Source: Candidatus Bipolaricaulota bacterium (GTDB lineage Bacteria > Bipolaricaulota > Bipolaricaulia > UBA7950 > UBA9294). Taken from it: 64,000 bases of DNA. The notes under the pieces were generated by a model that was not told the DNA's origin, made no database searches, and was given only the letters and a program-made list of their open reading frames with translations. Each line of letters starts with the position of its first letter. Position 1 is the first letter of the stretch. The translations under genes were made by a program, and so were the position numbers. Positions 34,244-43,749 of the stretch are shown one piece after another. Location: contig JANQEA010000035.1 of NCBI GenBank assembly GCA_028278555.1, positions 216,089-280,088 on the forward strand, read 5' to 3'.

Positions 34244-34741
34244 ATGACCGAGTGGACGTTCATCCTGCGCGTCCTCCTCGCTGCCGGGCTGAGCGCGGCG
34301 ATCGGGATCGAGCGGGAGTTCCACGGACGTCCGGCCGGGCTTCGCACCCATCTGCTCGTCGGCGTCGGCGCAGCGCTGGTAATCGTTGCCTTTCATGCGG
34401 CCTGGGCTGCCTTCGTCGGCGGAGATCCGGCGAGCAACGGGCTCCCGGCCGAGATCGGGCGCGTCGCCGCCGGCGTGATCACCGGAATCGGTTTCCTCGG
34501 TGCGGGGACGATCATCAAGGTCGGCGATTGGGTCCGCGGCCTGACGACCGCGGCGTCGCTCTGGTTCGTCGCGACGCTGGGGATCGCCTCCGGGCTTGGG
34601 GCCTTCTGGATCGCGATCGGCGGCGAAGGTCTCGTCACCCTCACCTTCCGGATCCGACACCGAGGCACCCCTGACCTGCAGCGACTCGCCGAGAAAGCCG
34701 CGGGAATCGAGGGCGTGGTCGAGACGCAGATCCGGCTCTGA
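34244..34741 (+). CDS. MgtC/SapB-family membrane protein
   Basis: 165 residues with four or five helices. The MgtC/SapB core is plain: SAAIGIEREFHGRPAGLRTH near 16-35, then a region with AAGVITGIGFLGAGTIIK near 78 and VRGLTTAASLWFVATLGIA near 99-117, followed by a short soluble tail. Proteins of this family are linked to magnesium stress and to inhibition of F1Fo ATP synthase in some pathogens, but most members have no proven role. ATG 34244 follows GGAAGGAGGG. It may be cotranscribed with thrS (16-bp gap). Confidence 0.88.
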   Translation: MTEWTFILRVLLAAGLSAAIGIEREFHGRPAGLRTHLLVGVGAALVIVAFHAAWAAFVGGDPASNGLPAEIGRVAAGVITGIGFLGAGTIIKVGDWVRGLTTAASLWFVATLGIASGLGAFWIAIGGEGLVTLTFRIRHRGTPDLQRLAEKAAGIEGVVETQIRL

Positions 34742-34746
34742 CCAAA

Positions 34747-35928
34747 TCAGCCGGCGGCTTCCTTCAGCTCCTCGGTCCGATCGATCTGCTCCCACAAGCA
34801 GTCGATGTCGGTCCGGCCGAAGTGCCCGTAGGCCGAGAGCGGTTCGTAGATCGGTCGTCTCAAGCCGAATCGATCGATGATCGCGCCGGGGCGGAAGTCG
34901 AAGACCTCGGTCACCGCTTCGCGAAGACGGCTGTCGGGGACGGCTCCGGTGCCGCGCGTGTCGACGCCGAGGGCGAGCGGTTCGGCCCGTCCGATCGCGT
35001 AGGCGACCTGCACCTCGACTTCCCTCGCCAATCCAGCGGCGACGAGGTTCTTCGCGACGTAGCGGGCCATGTACGAGCCGGACCGATCGACCTTCGTCGG
35101 GTCCTTCCCGGAGAAGGCGCCTCCGCCGTGGGAGCCGAACCCACCGTAGGTATCGACGATCACTTTCCGGCCGGTCATTCCGGCGTCGGAGGCCGGGCCG
35201 CCGATGACGAAGCGACCGGATGAGTTGACGAGAATCCGCGTTCGTTCATCGAGCCAATCCCCGACGATCGGACGGACGATTCGGTCGATCACACTACGGG
35301 TCAGTTCCTCGGTCCCGACGCCCGGGTCGTGCTGGGCGGCGATCAGCACCGTGTCGGCGCGAACCGGACGATCTCCGTCGTATTCGATCGTCACTTGGGA
35401 CTTCCCGTCCGGACGGAGGAAGGAGAGTTCTCCGGCCTTCCGAACCTCGGCCATCCGCCGGGTCAGTCCGTGCGCGAGGACGATCGGAAGAGGCATCAAC
35501 GTCTCCGTGTCGGACCTCGCGTAGCCGAACATGATCCCCTGATCGCCGGCGCCGATGACGTCGTAAGGATCGGTCGAGGCGCCGTCCCTCGATTCGGAGG
35601 CGTGGTCGACCGCCGCGGCGATGTCGCTCGACTGCTCTTTGATCGTCGACAGGACCGAGCAGTCCTGGTAGTGGAACCCGAGGCCGGGTCGGTCGTACCC
35701 GATCTGCTCGAGGACCCTTCGGACGAGGGACGGCACGTCGACGTAGGTTGTCGTCGTGATCTCGCCGCCGACGAGAACGAGCCCGGTGGTCAGGAACGTC
35801 TCGCATGCGACGTGTGCCTCGGGGTCGTCGGCGAGGATGGTGTCCAGTACGGCGTCGGAGATCCGATCGGCAATCTTGTCCGGGTGTCCTTCGGCGACCG
35901 ATTCCGAGGTGAGGTAGGTTCGTGTCAT
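34747..35928 (-). CDS. metK: S-adenosylmethionine synthetase
   Basis: 393 residues from ATG 35928 (SD GGGGGAAG). Makes SAM from methionine and ATP. Motifs: [20 protein letters not shown] at the N-terminus, [12 protein letters not shown] for ATP, the P-loop-like [19 protein letters not shown] and the C-terminal [14 protein letters not shown]. All key residues appear intact. It converges with mgtC-like and diverges from larA-like. No SAM riboswitch is visible in the short upstream gap. Confidence 0.97.
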   Translation of the reverse strand: MTRTYLTSESVAEGHPDKIADRISDAVLDTILADDPEAHVACETFLTTGLVLVGGEITTTTYVDVPSLVRRVLEQIGYDRPGLGFHYQDCSVLSTIKEQSSDIAAAVDHASESRDGASTDPYDVIGAGDQGIMFGYARSDTETLMPLPIVLAHGLTRRMAEVRKAGELSFLRPDGKSQVTIEYDGDRPVRADTVLIAAQHDPGVGTEELTRSVIDRIVRPIVGDWLDERTRILVNSSGRFVIGGPASDAGMTGRKVIVDTYGGFGSHGGGAFSGKDPTKVDRSGSYMARYVAKNLVAAGLAREVEVQVAYAIGRAEPLALGVDTRGTGAVPDSRLREAVTEVFDFRPGAIIDRFGLRRPIYEPLSAYGHFGRTDIDCLWEQIDRTEELKEAAG

Positions 35929-36037
35929 GCTTCCCCCTTCCGATGGTGCGAAGCGTAGCGGTCGACCGGAGGGTGCGCAAGGCATGTCGGCCGATGTTCG
36001 GGATGCGGTAGAATCGTCCGATCGGAGAGGAGGAGCG

Positions 36038-37300
36038 ATGCCGACGTTCGACCTTCCCTATGGACAGGAGACTGTGTCGATTGTCGTTTCGCCTGACCTG
36101 CTTGCCGAAACTCTCGAAGGGACACCCCCAGCGGGGATTCCGCTACGCGGGGCGTTCGAGGAGGCGTGGTCCGATCCGATCGGGATGGGCGATCCGGCGT
36201 TGATCTTCAACTCGACAGACCGCGTCGTCGTCGTAATCACCGACCACACCCGATCGACGCCGACGCGCGCGCTCTTCCCTCTCCTCTGGGGGAAGATCGG
36301 CGACAGGGTCTCGACGGAGAACGTCACACTCCTCGTCGCGACGGGATCGCATCGATCGTCGACCGAGGAGGAGCTCGAGACGATCCTCGGCGATCTCCGA
36401 CGAGAGTTCCGCGTCGTCGTCCACGACTGCGATCGGGACATTGTCGAGGTCGGAACGAGTGCGCTCGGGACGCCGATCCTCCTTCATCGGGAGGTCGTCG
36501 AGGCGGATCGGGTCGTCTCGATCGGACACATCGGGATGCACTACTACGCCGGCTATTCCGGCGGACGGAAGAACCTTCTTCCAGGCGTCGCCGGCCGCGA
36601 GACGATCGAAGCGAATCACGCGTGGATGACCGATCCACAGAGCACCGCCTGCGTCTATGAAGGGAATCCGGTCAACGAGGAGATGGTCGAGGCGGCCCGG
36701 ATGATCGGGCTCGACGTCATCGTCGACGTCGTCCTCTCGAACTCCGGTGGTGTGGCAAAGATTGTCGTTGGGGAGCCGGAGGCGGCGCATGCCGTCGGTC
36801 GCGCTTTCTGGGACGCGCATTTCCAGGTCCCGTATTGCGAGCCGTACGACGTCGTGATCGCCTCCGCAGGCGGGCATCCGAAGGACATCAACCTCTACCA
36901 GGCGTACAAGGGCCAGTACAACGCGATGAAGGCGGTCCGCGACGGCGGGATCCTCTGTCTTCTTGCCGCCTGCCCGAAGGGGATCGGCCATCCGGTCTTC
37001 ACCGACTGGATCGAGCGGAGCGGATCGCCGGAGGAGGTCTTCTCGATCTACGAGGAGGAGGGGTTCCGCCTCGGCGGTCACAAGGCCGTCTATCACGCGC
37101 GCGACCTTCAGAAGGCCACGATCTACCTTCGCTCCGAGCTCGACGACGAGGCCGTCCGACGCTTCTACATGGAACCCGTGTTGGACGTCGCCGAAGTCCT
37201 CAACGCAGCGCAGGAGCGATTCGGCGAAGCGTTCCGCGTTCTGGTGATGCCTCACGCGGCCGATACGTTTCCCGTTTGCACCAAGGAAAGCGAAGCGTAG
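36038..37300 (+). CDS. larA: LarA-type nickel-pincer racemase family protein
   Basis: 420 residues from ATG 36038 (SD GAGGAG). The family residues that bind or react with the nickel pincer nucleotide in Lactobacillus LarA are all matched: His105 in ATGSHRSS, His168 and Lys178 in [18 protein letters not shown], and His194 in EANHAWM, with the same spacings (10 and 16) as His174, Lys184 and His200. Lactate is the classic substrate, but the family racemises several 2-hydroxyacids. No larB, larC or larE is in the window. Confidence 0.85.
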   Translation: MPTFDLPYGQETVSIVVSPDLLAETLEGTPPAGIPLRGAFEEAWSDPIGMGDPALIFNSTDRVVVVITDHTRSTPTRALFPLLWGKIGDRVSTENVTLLVATGSHRSSTEEELETILGDLRREFRVVVHDCDRDIVEVGTSALGTPILLHREVVEADRVVSIGHIGMHYYAGYSGGRKNLLPGVAGRETIEANHAWMTDPQSTACVYEGNPVNEEMVEAARMIGLDVIVDVVLSNSGGVAKIVVGEPEAAHAVGRAFWDAHFQVPYCEPYDVVIASAGGHPKDINLYQAYKGQYNAMKAVRDGGILCLLAACPKGIGHPVFTDWIERSGSPEEVFSIYEEEGFRLGGHKAVYHARDLQKATIYLRSELDDEAVRRFYMEPVLDVAEVLNAAQERFGEAFRVLVMPHAADTFPVCTKESEA

Positions 37301-37301
37301 C

Positions 37302-37979
37302 GTGACGCTCGTCATCCACCGTCTGCCCCGAGCCTCCTCGACGCAGGACGAGGCGAGACGTCTGCTGGCCGACGGCGGGGCAGGACCGGGACACGTCGTC
37401 CTCGCCGACGAGCAGTCCGAAGGGAGAGGGCGATTTGGGCGGGCTTGGCTCTCGCCGTCCGGCGGGTTCTACGCGACGTACGTGGTCGAACAGCATCCGA
37501 GGATCGCTCTCGTCGCTGGCGTCGCGGTCCTCCGCGCGCTCGACCGGTACGGTGTTTCGGCCTCGCTGAAATGGCCAAACGACGTGATCGTCGAGCGGAA
37601 GAAGCTCGGCGGCATCCTGATTGAGACGGCCGAGAACTCCGCTCTCGTCGGGATCGGGCTCAACCTGACCGAGACGCCGCTGGAGACTGCAATGTCAATC
37701 CTCACGACCGGTCAGCGCGTCGCGCGCGGCGACCTCGTCGTCGCGATCGGAGTGGAGTTGGCTGGTGCGGCCATCTCGGAGGACCTCCTCGCCGACTATC
37801 GGAAACGCCTTGCGACCCTCGGCGAACGCGTGCGCGTTACGACGGAGGACGGCGAACGCCCGATCGAAGGGACGGCTGTCGACATCGATCCGGAGGGACG
37901 GCTGCTCGTCGAGACAGACAAGGGCGTCTGCGTCGTCTCGTCTGGGGACTGCATCGAGCTACGTGCTGTGGCAGGGTAG
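37302..37979 (+). CDS. birA: Biotin-[acetyl-CoA-carboxylase] ligase
   Basis: 225 residues; catalytic domain only, without the N-terminal helix-turn-helix of bifunctional BirA, so it should not repress transcription. The biotin site has STQDEARRLL, SEGRGRFGRAWLSP (the GRGRxGR loop) and SLKWPNDVIVERKKLGGIL (KWPND), and a C-terminal SH3-like domain with GTAVDIDPEGRLLVET. The GTG start follows the larA stop by one base. It attaches biotin to carboxylase carrier proteins, which are not in the window. Confidence 0.94.
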   Translation: MTLVIHRLPRASSTQDEARRLLADGGAGPGHVVLADEQSEGRGRFGRAWLSPSGGFYATYVVEQHPRIALVAGVAVLRALDRYGVSASLKWPNDVIVERKKLGGILIETAENSALVGIGLNLTETPLETAMSILTTGQRVARGDLVVAIGVELAGAAISEDLLADYRKRLATLGERVRVTTEDGERPIEGTAVDIDPEGRLLVETDKGVCVVSSGDCIELRAVAG

Positions 37980-38031
37980 CGATCACCCAGATGCGGCGGT
38001 ATGCTGATAGGGCGCGGAGAAGGGAGAGAAC

Positions 38032-38514
38032 ATGGGATTAATCGACGAAGCGATCGCGCTCGAGGAAAGGGCGGAGAGCAACTACCGTGCGGCTGCGGAG
38101 ACGACAAGCGACCCGAGCGCCGCGAAGATCCTCATCATGCTCGCGGACGAGGAGAAGCGACATGCCGACGCGCTACGGACAATGAACGCCGGGAGCGTCC
38201 AGGCGGACACGAGCCTCGTCGATGCAGCGATCGACTGGATCGGCGGGCGGATCGAGGGCGGATCGAGCGCGATCTCGACCGACGCGGAGCTCCGCGATGT
38301 CCTGAGCCGGGCAATGGAAATCGAGCGGGCGACCGAGACGTTCTACCGCGAGCAGGCGGGTACATCCGACCGCGAGGAGATCCGCGTCCTGTTCGAGCGT
38401 CTGGCAACGATCGAAAAGGGCCACTACCTGTTCGTTAGCTCGCTGCTCGAGTACTACGACCGCCCGGCCGAGTGGGTCGAGTCGGCCGAGTTCGGGCTAC
38501 GCCCCGAGTATTAG
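38032..38514 (+). CDS. Rubrerythrin-like ferritin-fold protein, no rubredoxin domain
   Basis: 160 residues forming a four-helix diiron domain: EERAESNYRAAAE (helix A), ADEEKRHADAL with EExxH (helix B), EIERATETFYRE (helix C) and TIEKGHYLF with ExxH (helix D). These carry the usual Glu and His iron ligands. There is no C-terminal CxxC rubredoxin domain, unlike the full rubrerythrin at 57692. It probably reduces peroxide or senses iron or oxygen. ATG 38032 follows GGGAGAGAAC. It stands apart from the main oxidative-stress cluster. Confidence 0.8.
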   Translation: MGLIDEAIALEERAESNYRAAAETTSDPSAAKILIMLADEEKRHADALRTMNAGSVQADTSLVDAAIDWIGGRIEGGSSAISTDAELRDVLSRAMEIERATETFYREQAGTSDREEIRVLFERLATIEKGHYLFVSSLLEYYDRPAEWVESAEFGLRPEY

Positions 38515-38647
38515 GGGACCAATGGTGTGAGATCAGCGGCCCACCAGAAGGTAGGTCGTGTCTGTCATCCTGACCCAAATCGCGTGACCCTGAGTGGTCG
38601 GCAGGCACATGCGCTATGACGACCCTGCGCACAGATGGAGGAATCCC

Positions 38648-40066
38648 GTGAGCGAGAGACTGACGATGGAGAACGTCCGAAACGAGGTTGTCGGCGTCGC
38701 CGAGCATGTCCAGCTCTTGGATGGCACCCGGCGACCGTACATCAACTTCGACAACGCGTCGAGCACCCCGACGCTCCGGCGGGTGGTCAAACGCGTTCAG
38801 GAGTTCGTTCGGTTCTACGCGAGCGTCGGTCGCGGGAGCGGATACAAGAGCCATGTGGCTTCGGAGGAGTTCGAGCTGGCTCGAATGACCATCGGGGCGT
38901 TCGTGGGGGCGCGACCGCATGCCCATGCCGTCATTCTCGGGAAGAACACGACCGAGGCGCTGAACAAGCTTGCGCACCGATTCCCGTTCTCCCCGGGAGA
39001 CATCGTCCTGACGTCCTTGATGGAGCATCACTCGAACGATCTGCCGTGGAGACAGGTCGCCGACGTTCGATTCATCGCACTCCGTGCCGACGGCACGTTG
39101 GATCTCGAGGATCTCCGGTCGAAGCTTCGGGAATACGCTGGCCGAGTCAAGCTGGTCGCGGTCACGGGTGCGTCGAACGTGACGGGCGTGCTCAATCCTC
39201 TCCGAGAGATCGCCGCTCTCGCGCATCGCGCCGGAGCGCGACTCGCCGTCGACGCAGCACAGCTGGCGCCGCATCGGGCGGTCGACATGGGCGATCCGGA
39301 GGACCCCGAGCACATCGATTGCCTCGCCTACACGGGGCATAAGATGTACGCCCCGTTCGGGATCGGGGCATTGGTGACGCTGAAGGACTGCTTGCGAGAT
39401 GACGGTCCGGATCTCGTCGGAGGTGGCACGGTCGACTTCGTCACCGAGCGTGACGTGGTTTGGAGCGGCCTTCCCAACCGAGAGGAGGCGGGGACGCCGA
39501 ACGTTGTCGGTGCCGTCGCATGGGCTGAGGCGATCCGATGCCTCCAGGACATCGGCTTGGCTGAGATCGCAGCGCATGAGTCACGGCTGGCGGCATGCCT
39601 CCTCGACGCGTTGGACGAGATCCCGGCGGTCCGCGTCTACGGACCGAGCGATCCGAAGACCGCAGACGACAGGCTCGGTGTCGTCACGTTCGCGATCGAC
39701 GGTGTCCACCACAAACTCGTATCGGCGATCCTCGGATACGAGGGAGGAATCGGCGTCCGAAGCGGGCTGTTCTGCGCACATCCCTATCTGCTTGAGCTTC
39801 TCGGGCTTTCGGAAGAGGAGCAATCCGGGATTGCTATGGCGGTCACTCGAGACGGCATCTCCGCGCTGCCGGGTCTCACCCGTGCCAGCTTCGGCATCTA
39901 CAACGACGAGCGAGAGGTCGCGCTCTGTGCGGATGCCCTGAAGGCGATCGCAGATCGGGCATATCGTGGCGAGTACCAGCAGGAGCCCGGATCGAGCGAC
40001 TACGCTCCCGTTGGGTTCTCGTGGCCGAAGCTCGGCACCGACTACCCTCCGCAGAAAGGCTGCTAA
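38648..40066 (+). CDS. Class V aminotransferase / cysteine desulfurase-like enzyme
   Basis: 472 residues from a GTG start at 38648, chosen because GGAGG is six bases upstream. PLP lysine in YTGHKMYAPFGIGAL; phosphate and substrate contacts in VTGASNVTGVLNPLREIA and LAVDAAQLAPH; a cysteine in GVRSGLFCAHP at the place of the catalytic Cys of SufS-type desulfurases. It is about 65 residues longer than SufS because of N- and C-terminal extensions (tail ending in PQKGC). No sufBCD or iscU is near. Sulfur mobilisation or cysteine/selenocysteine lyase activity is plausible; the physiological role is unknown. Confidence 0.82.
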   Translation: MSERLTMENVRNEVVGVAEHVQLLDGTRRPYINFDNASSTPTLRRVVKRVQEFVRFYASVGRGSGYKSHVASEEFELARMTIGAFVGARPHAHAVILGKNTTEALNKLAHRFPFSPGDIVLTSLMEHHSNDLPWRQVADVRFIALRADGTLDLEDLRSKLREYAGRVKLVAVTGASNVTGVLNPLREIAALAHRAGARLAVDAAQLAPHRAVDMGDPEDPEHIDCLAYTGHKMYAPFGIGALVTLKDCLRDDGPDLVGGGTVDFVTERDVVWSGLPNREEAGTPNVVGAVAWAEAIRCLQDIGLAEIAAHESRLAACLLDALDEIPAVRVYGPSDPKTADDRLGVVTFAIDGVHHKLVSAILGYEGGIGVRSGLFCAHPYLLELLGLSEEEQSGIAMAVTRDGISALPGLTRASFGIYNDEREVALCADALKAIADRAYRGEYQQEPGSSDYAPVGFSWPKLGTDYPPQKGC

Positions 40067-40223
40067 CGGAGACAGAGCCCGCCGCGAAGCAGGCGCGCCG
40101 TTCGCGGAGTCGCGCTCCATTGTCCGCGGCCTGAGTTCCACGGTTGCCTGGCCAGGCGCGCTCCATCGGATGAGTTGAGGCTCCGATGGAAGCCCTAGGG
40201 AGAGACGCGCTCAATCTCTATAG

Positions 40224-41558
40224 CTATCCGATGTAGTGGAGGGCCGCTCCGAGTTGGATTTCGACGAGGGTCTTGATCGGGATGACGCGGTAGTCGATCT
40301 CCTCCTCGAGTTGGGCAGCCCATCGCTGGAAGGCGTCGTCGAGTTGTCGAAGCGCCTCGACCATGGTTGGGTCGTTCGATTCCTCAACTTCGAGGTGCAG
40401 CCCCCGGCGGGCCATGCCGACGATGAGCAACGTGTAGAACCGGCCGACCGTCAGGTTGTCGAAGACCTGGGCAGCGGTCGCAGGAACGTTCAAGCTCTCC
40501 TCGGAGGTCGCCCACGCCCGCTTTGCCTCCGCTCCGTCGATCATCAGGCGATTCAGATTCTCCGCTGCCCGACGGAACCTCGACTGGATTCGCATCTTGC
40601 TGCCCAACTGTTCGTAGAGGTCTGACAACGTCTGCCGCATTTCGGCTGTCGACTCGATTCCCTCGAGGATGGCGTCCTTCCGGCTCATCTCCGTGACGGA
40701 CGTGTCGTCGATCCGACGGTCGTAGAAGTACGGCAGTTCGCAGACCAAGTGCGCCGAGTCGCAGACAGCCTTGGCGAATCCGAAGCTCCCTTCGCCCCCT
40801 TGGATCTTCTCGCACGGATCCGCGCCGTACGTCTCGAGGAAATCGTAGTGTTCGGTCAGTGCGGGCGATCGGTAGATCGCCGGAGAAAGCTCAACCCCCC
40901 ACGGCATTTCCGGCTCGCCGAGCGCCAAGGGAATCTCTCGATCGGTCATCAGGGCGCGAAGCGCATCGTCGATCTGAGGGCGGTGCGGAGAGAGGTAGTA
41001 GTACCCGCCTCCGAGTCCCGCGTTGTGTAGGGAGTAGGTGAAGACCGGCCTTAGCCCGGTGATCGCGTTCATCAGCGCGCTTGTCTCAGGGATCGGTCGG
41101 AAGTACGCGTAGTCCTTGTAGACGATCGGGAACGTCCACTCGGCCTGATCGAAGCTCGTCGGGCGGTAGAACTCCGAGGCGTAGTGGGTGATCGTGAACG
41201 GTCCCTTGAACCACCCCTCGTTGAGTCGTGTGCTGTCCGGGTCGATGCACTTGACAAGGTTCCAGGTGAACCGTTTGCCGCGCAGTTCGTCGTCCTCGAC
41301 CAGTTGCTGAGAGAGGGCCTCGAGCGTCATCGCTCCGATCGGCTCGTTCGGATGCGGACAGGCGAAAAAGAGGAGCTGCTCCTTCCCATCTCCGATCCGA
41401 AGCATCCGTATCTCCTCCCCGTCGGTCGACTGCCCGATGGTGACAATGCGGGCCAGCTCGGGGTGTGCAGCAGCCAGTCTCTCGGATGACTCGGTCAGCT
41501 CGTCCACAGTCAAGAAGTGTTCGTACTTCGGGACGGCCTTCAATGCATTTTCAATCAT
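40224..41558 (-). CDS. M14-family zinc carboxypeptidase-like protein
   Basis: 444 residues, no signal peptide, so cytoplasmic. The metal-binding HxxE is in FACPHPNEPIGAM near 67-77 and the third ligand His in SLHNAGLGGGYYYL near 178. These fit the M14 carboxypeptidase fold in the N-terminal two thirds; the C-terminal 130 residues are helical and unassigned. ATG 41558 has AAGGAG upstream and overlaps the M20 gene by 8 bp. It probably trims peptides or amidated amino acids taken up by the Dpp-type importer in the same run. Confidence 0.85.
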   Translation of the reverse strand: MIENALKAVPKYEHFLTVDELTESSERLAAAHPELARIVTIGQSTDGEEIRMLRIGDGKEQLLFFACPHPNEPIGAMTLEALSQQLVEDDELRGKRFTWNLVKCIDPDSTRLNEGWFKGPFTITHYASEFYRPTSFDQAEWTFPIVYKDYAYFRPIPETSALMNAITGLRPVFTYSLHNAGLGGGYYYLSPHRPQIDDALRALMTDREIPLALGEPEMPWGVELSPAIYRSPALTEHYDFLETYGADPCEKIQGGEGSFGFAKAVCDSAHLVCELPYFYDRRIDDTSVTEMSRKDAILEGIESTAEMRQTLSDLYEQLGSKMRIQSRFRRAAENLNRLMIDGAEAKRAWATSEESLNVPATAAQVFDNLTVGRFYTLLIVGMARRGLHLEVEESNDPTMVEALRQLDDAFQRWAAQLEEEIDYRVIPIKTLVEIQLGAALHYIG

Positions 41559-42747
41559 GGGACTCTCCTTCGGGTGAGTGGTTCAGGAAGCGCACCGCAG
41601 TTAGGGCGTACGTCTTCGTGCATGCCGCGAGCGAAGCGAGATCGACGTATTCGTTGGCTTGGTGAATCGAGCCGCCCGACGGCCCGAAGACGAGTGTCGG
41701 GATTCCTCCGAGGCCGGAGAAGACGCTCGCATCGGTGATGACCACAGAGGTCCCGTAGGTAGGTGGACGGTCGTACTCGTCGGCGTAGACTTCCTCAAAG
41801 ACACGAAACAGCTTTGCTGATCGATCGGTTTCGAGCGGTGCGTAGTACGGAGGAACCATCTCAACGGTTGCTCGTGCATCGAGCTTGAGTGAGGCGATGA
41901 GCGCTTCGAGATCCGCCTTGCATCCCTTGCTTGTCTCTCCTGGGACGATCATCCGGCTGATGATCGCTTCGCAGCGATCGGGGACGACGACGGCGTACTC
42001 CTCGTACCCGCCGGTGATCTTCAGGGTGCTGACCGGGCCGTTTCCGAGTTTCGGATGTTCCAACTGCGGAAGTTGGTCAAGTGCAGCGATGATTCTCGCC
42101 GCTTCTTCAACGGCGTTGACGCCCTCCTGCGGCATAAATCCATGCGCTTGGACCCCCTCTACCGTCAGGCGATAGAGAACCTTCCCCGGCGTTAGTGCGG
42201 GAATAGGATTTGCCTTTGTCCCGGCGCATGGCTCCCCGATGATGATTCCGTCGACCGCATCGAGCCCCTGTTCGACAAGCGCACGGGCACCGCTCGAGTA
42301 GCCTTCTTCGTCGATGACACCGGAGAACATGATCGAACCGCGAAACGGGATTCCCGAAGAAATCAAGGCTTTGCACGCAGTGAGCGACGACGCGATACCG
42401 CCTTTCATGTCAAGTGCGCCGAGACCGTGAAGCCTCCCATTGTGTACCTCGGCAGTCAGCGGATCTCCCTTCCAGTCGGTCGCGGGCGCGACAGTGTCGA
42501 GATGGCCATTGAACATGAGACATGGTCCGGAACGCGGAAACCGGAAGGTGCCGATCACATTCCTCCGGGCACCTTCGACATCTTGGTACCGAACGTCGAA
42601 TCCGTCGACCCGAAGCATCTCGCCGATAACCTTGGCGAGCTGACCCTCATTTCCGACTGCCGAGGGGATAGCGATCAGTTCTCGAAGGAGCGCGGTCGTA
42701 TCGATCGAATCGAGCGCAGCCAGAATCTGCCTTTCCTCGCTCTTCAC
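41551..42747 (-). CDS. M20-family metallopeptidase (ArgE/DapE type)
   Basis: 398 residues, GTG start at 42747. Dinuclear zinc motifs: FNGHLDTVAP (His, catalytic Asp), GLGALDMKGGIA (bridging Asp), VIDEEGYSSGA (catalytic Glu-Glu), a region with GEPCAG (Glu) and PSGGSIHQANEYV (final His). The lid domain lies between about 185 and 300. Family members deacetylate or desuccinylate amino acids or cleave dipeptides; which one cannot be told. It is coupled to the M14 gene downstream and follows the Dpp permease genes. Confidence 0.9.
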   Translation of the reverse strand: MKSEERQILAALDSIDTTALLRELIAIPSAVGNEGQLAKVIGEMLRVDGFDVRYQDVEGARRNVIGTFRFPRSGPCLMFNGHLDTVAPATDWKGDPLTAEVHNGRLHGLGALDMKGGIASSLTACKALISSGIPFRGSIMFSGVIDEEGYSSGARALVEQGLDAVDGIIIGEPCAGTKANPIPALTPGKVLYRLTVEGVQAHGFMPQEGVNAVEEAARIIAALDQLPQLEHPKLGNGPVSTLKITGGYEEYAVVVPDRCEAIISRMIVPGETSKGCKADLEALIASLKLDARATVEMVPPYYAPLETDRSAKLFRVFEEVYADEYDRPPTYGTSVVITDASVFSGLGGIPTLVFGPSGGSIHQANEYVDLASLAACTKTYALTAVRFLNHSPEGESHD

Positions 42748-42831
42748 TCGTTTCGTTCTCCCTTCCCGAACGGCGTGGTTCTCAGTGTATGAGGGGCTTC
42801 CCCGGCCGTCGGTGATGGTTCGGGCGGACTG

Positions 42832-43749
42832 TCAGCTACGAAGATGGGGGTCCAAGGCATCGCGCAATCCGTCTCCGATGAAGTTCAGACTTAGGACGAT
42901 CAGCATGATGGCCACCCCGGGGTAGGTGATCATATGGGGGGCGCGACGCAGGAAGTCTTTCCCTTCGTTGAGCATCATCCCCCACTCAGGTGTCGGCGGC
43001 TGGACACCCAGACCAAGGAAACCCAATGCGGCGGTCGCCAGAATCGCTCCTGCGATGCTCATCGCTGCCGTGACAGTCAGGCTTGACGTGCAGTTGGGAA
43101 GGATGTGCAGGAACATGATCCTCCCGTTGCTGCAGCCTGTCGCCTTCGCCGCCTCGACGAACGGTGTCTCCCTCAGCGTCAGCACCTGCGAGCGGACCAG
43201 TCGGGCGTAGATGGGCCAGTTCACCAAGCCGAGCACGAGCATCACATTGTAAATGCTCGGCCCCAACACAGCCATCACTGCCACCGCGAGGATCAAGAAG
43301 GGGAAGGCTGCGAACACCTCGACCAACCGCATGACAAGGATATCCACCGCACCGCCGTAGTACCCGGAGAGGAGGCCGAGTGTCGATCCGAGGACCGCGG
43401 CGATGCTGACAACGACTAGACCGACCGTGAGCGAGATTCGTGACCCATAGATGAGACGCGACAGAATGTCCCGACCGAAGTTGTCGGTTCCGAGGAGATG
43501 GCCAGGACTTCCCGGCTTCTGGAACGGCGACATCAGATCCATCTCGAGCGGGTCGTGTGGCGCGATGGAATCGGCGAAGATCGCGCAGATGACGAAGCCG
43601 AGGAGCATCGTTGCTCCGAATACCGCCATTCGGTTTCGTGTGAACGCGCGAATCGCACGTCGACGGAGGCTGATTCGACGCGGCAAATCCTCGGGATCAA
43701 CGGAACGCGGTTTTCTTCCGAGCGGGAGCCGACGAGTCCGGTCAGTCAT
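42832..43749 (-). CDS. Peptide ABC transporter permease, DppC type
   Basis: 305 residues, six membrane helices. The N-terminus has the family leader (RNRMAVFGATMLLGFVI), then HLLGTDNFGRDILSRLIYGS and the EAA-type coupling loop EAAKATGCSNGRIMFLHILP. ATG 43749 overlaps the DppB stop by 8 bp; the longer frame starts inside the partner gene. It forms the channel with the next gene. The operon has no ATPase gene, so it must use a shared or distant pair. Confidence 0.92.
   Translation of the reverse strand: MTDRTRRLPLGRKPRSVDPEDLPRRISLRRRAIRAFTRNRMAVFGATMLLGFVICAIFADSIAPHDPLEMDLMSPFQKPGSPGHLLGTDNFGRDILSRLIYGSRISLTVGLVVVSIAAVLGSTLGLLSGYYGGAVDILVMRLVEVFAAFPFLILAVAVMAVLGPSIYNVMLVLGLVNWPIYARLVRSQVLTLRETPFVEAAKATGCSNGRIMFLHILPNCTSSLTVTAAMSIAGAILATAALGFLGLGVQPPTPEWGMMLNEGKDFLRRAPHMITYPGVAIMLIVLSLNFIGDGLRDALDPHLRS

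Noticed and set aside
32320-34347. A 675-codon open frame on the minus strand opposite thrS, and similar long frames opposite dnaA (28087-29823), the binding protein (43785-45392) and the flavodiiron/ferritin region (54943-57866)
   Set aside because: They are antisense shadows caused by GC-rich codon use; the opposite strand encodes clear, complete known proteins and the shadow translations show no family motifs.
35929-36037. Possible SAM riboswitch upstream of metK
   Set aside because: The gap is only 109 bp, shared with the divergent larA promoter, and shows none of the conserved SAM aptamer elements.
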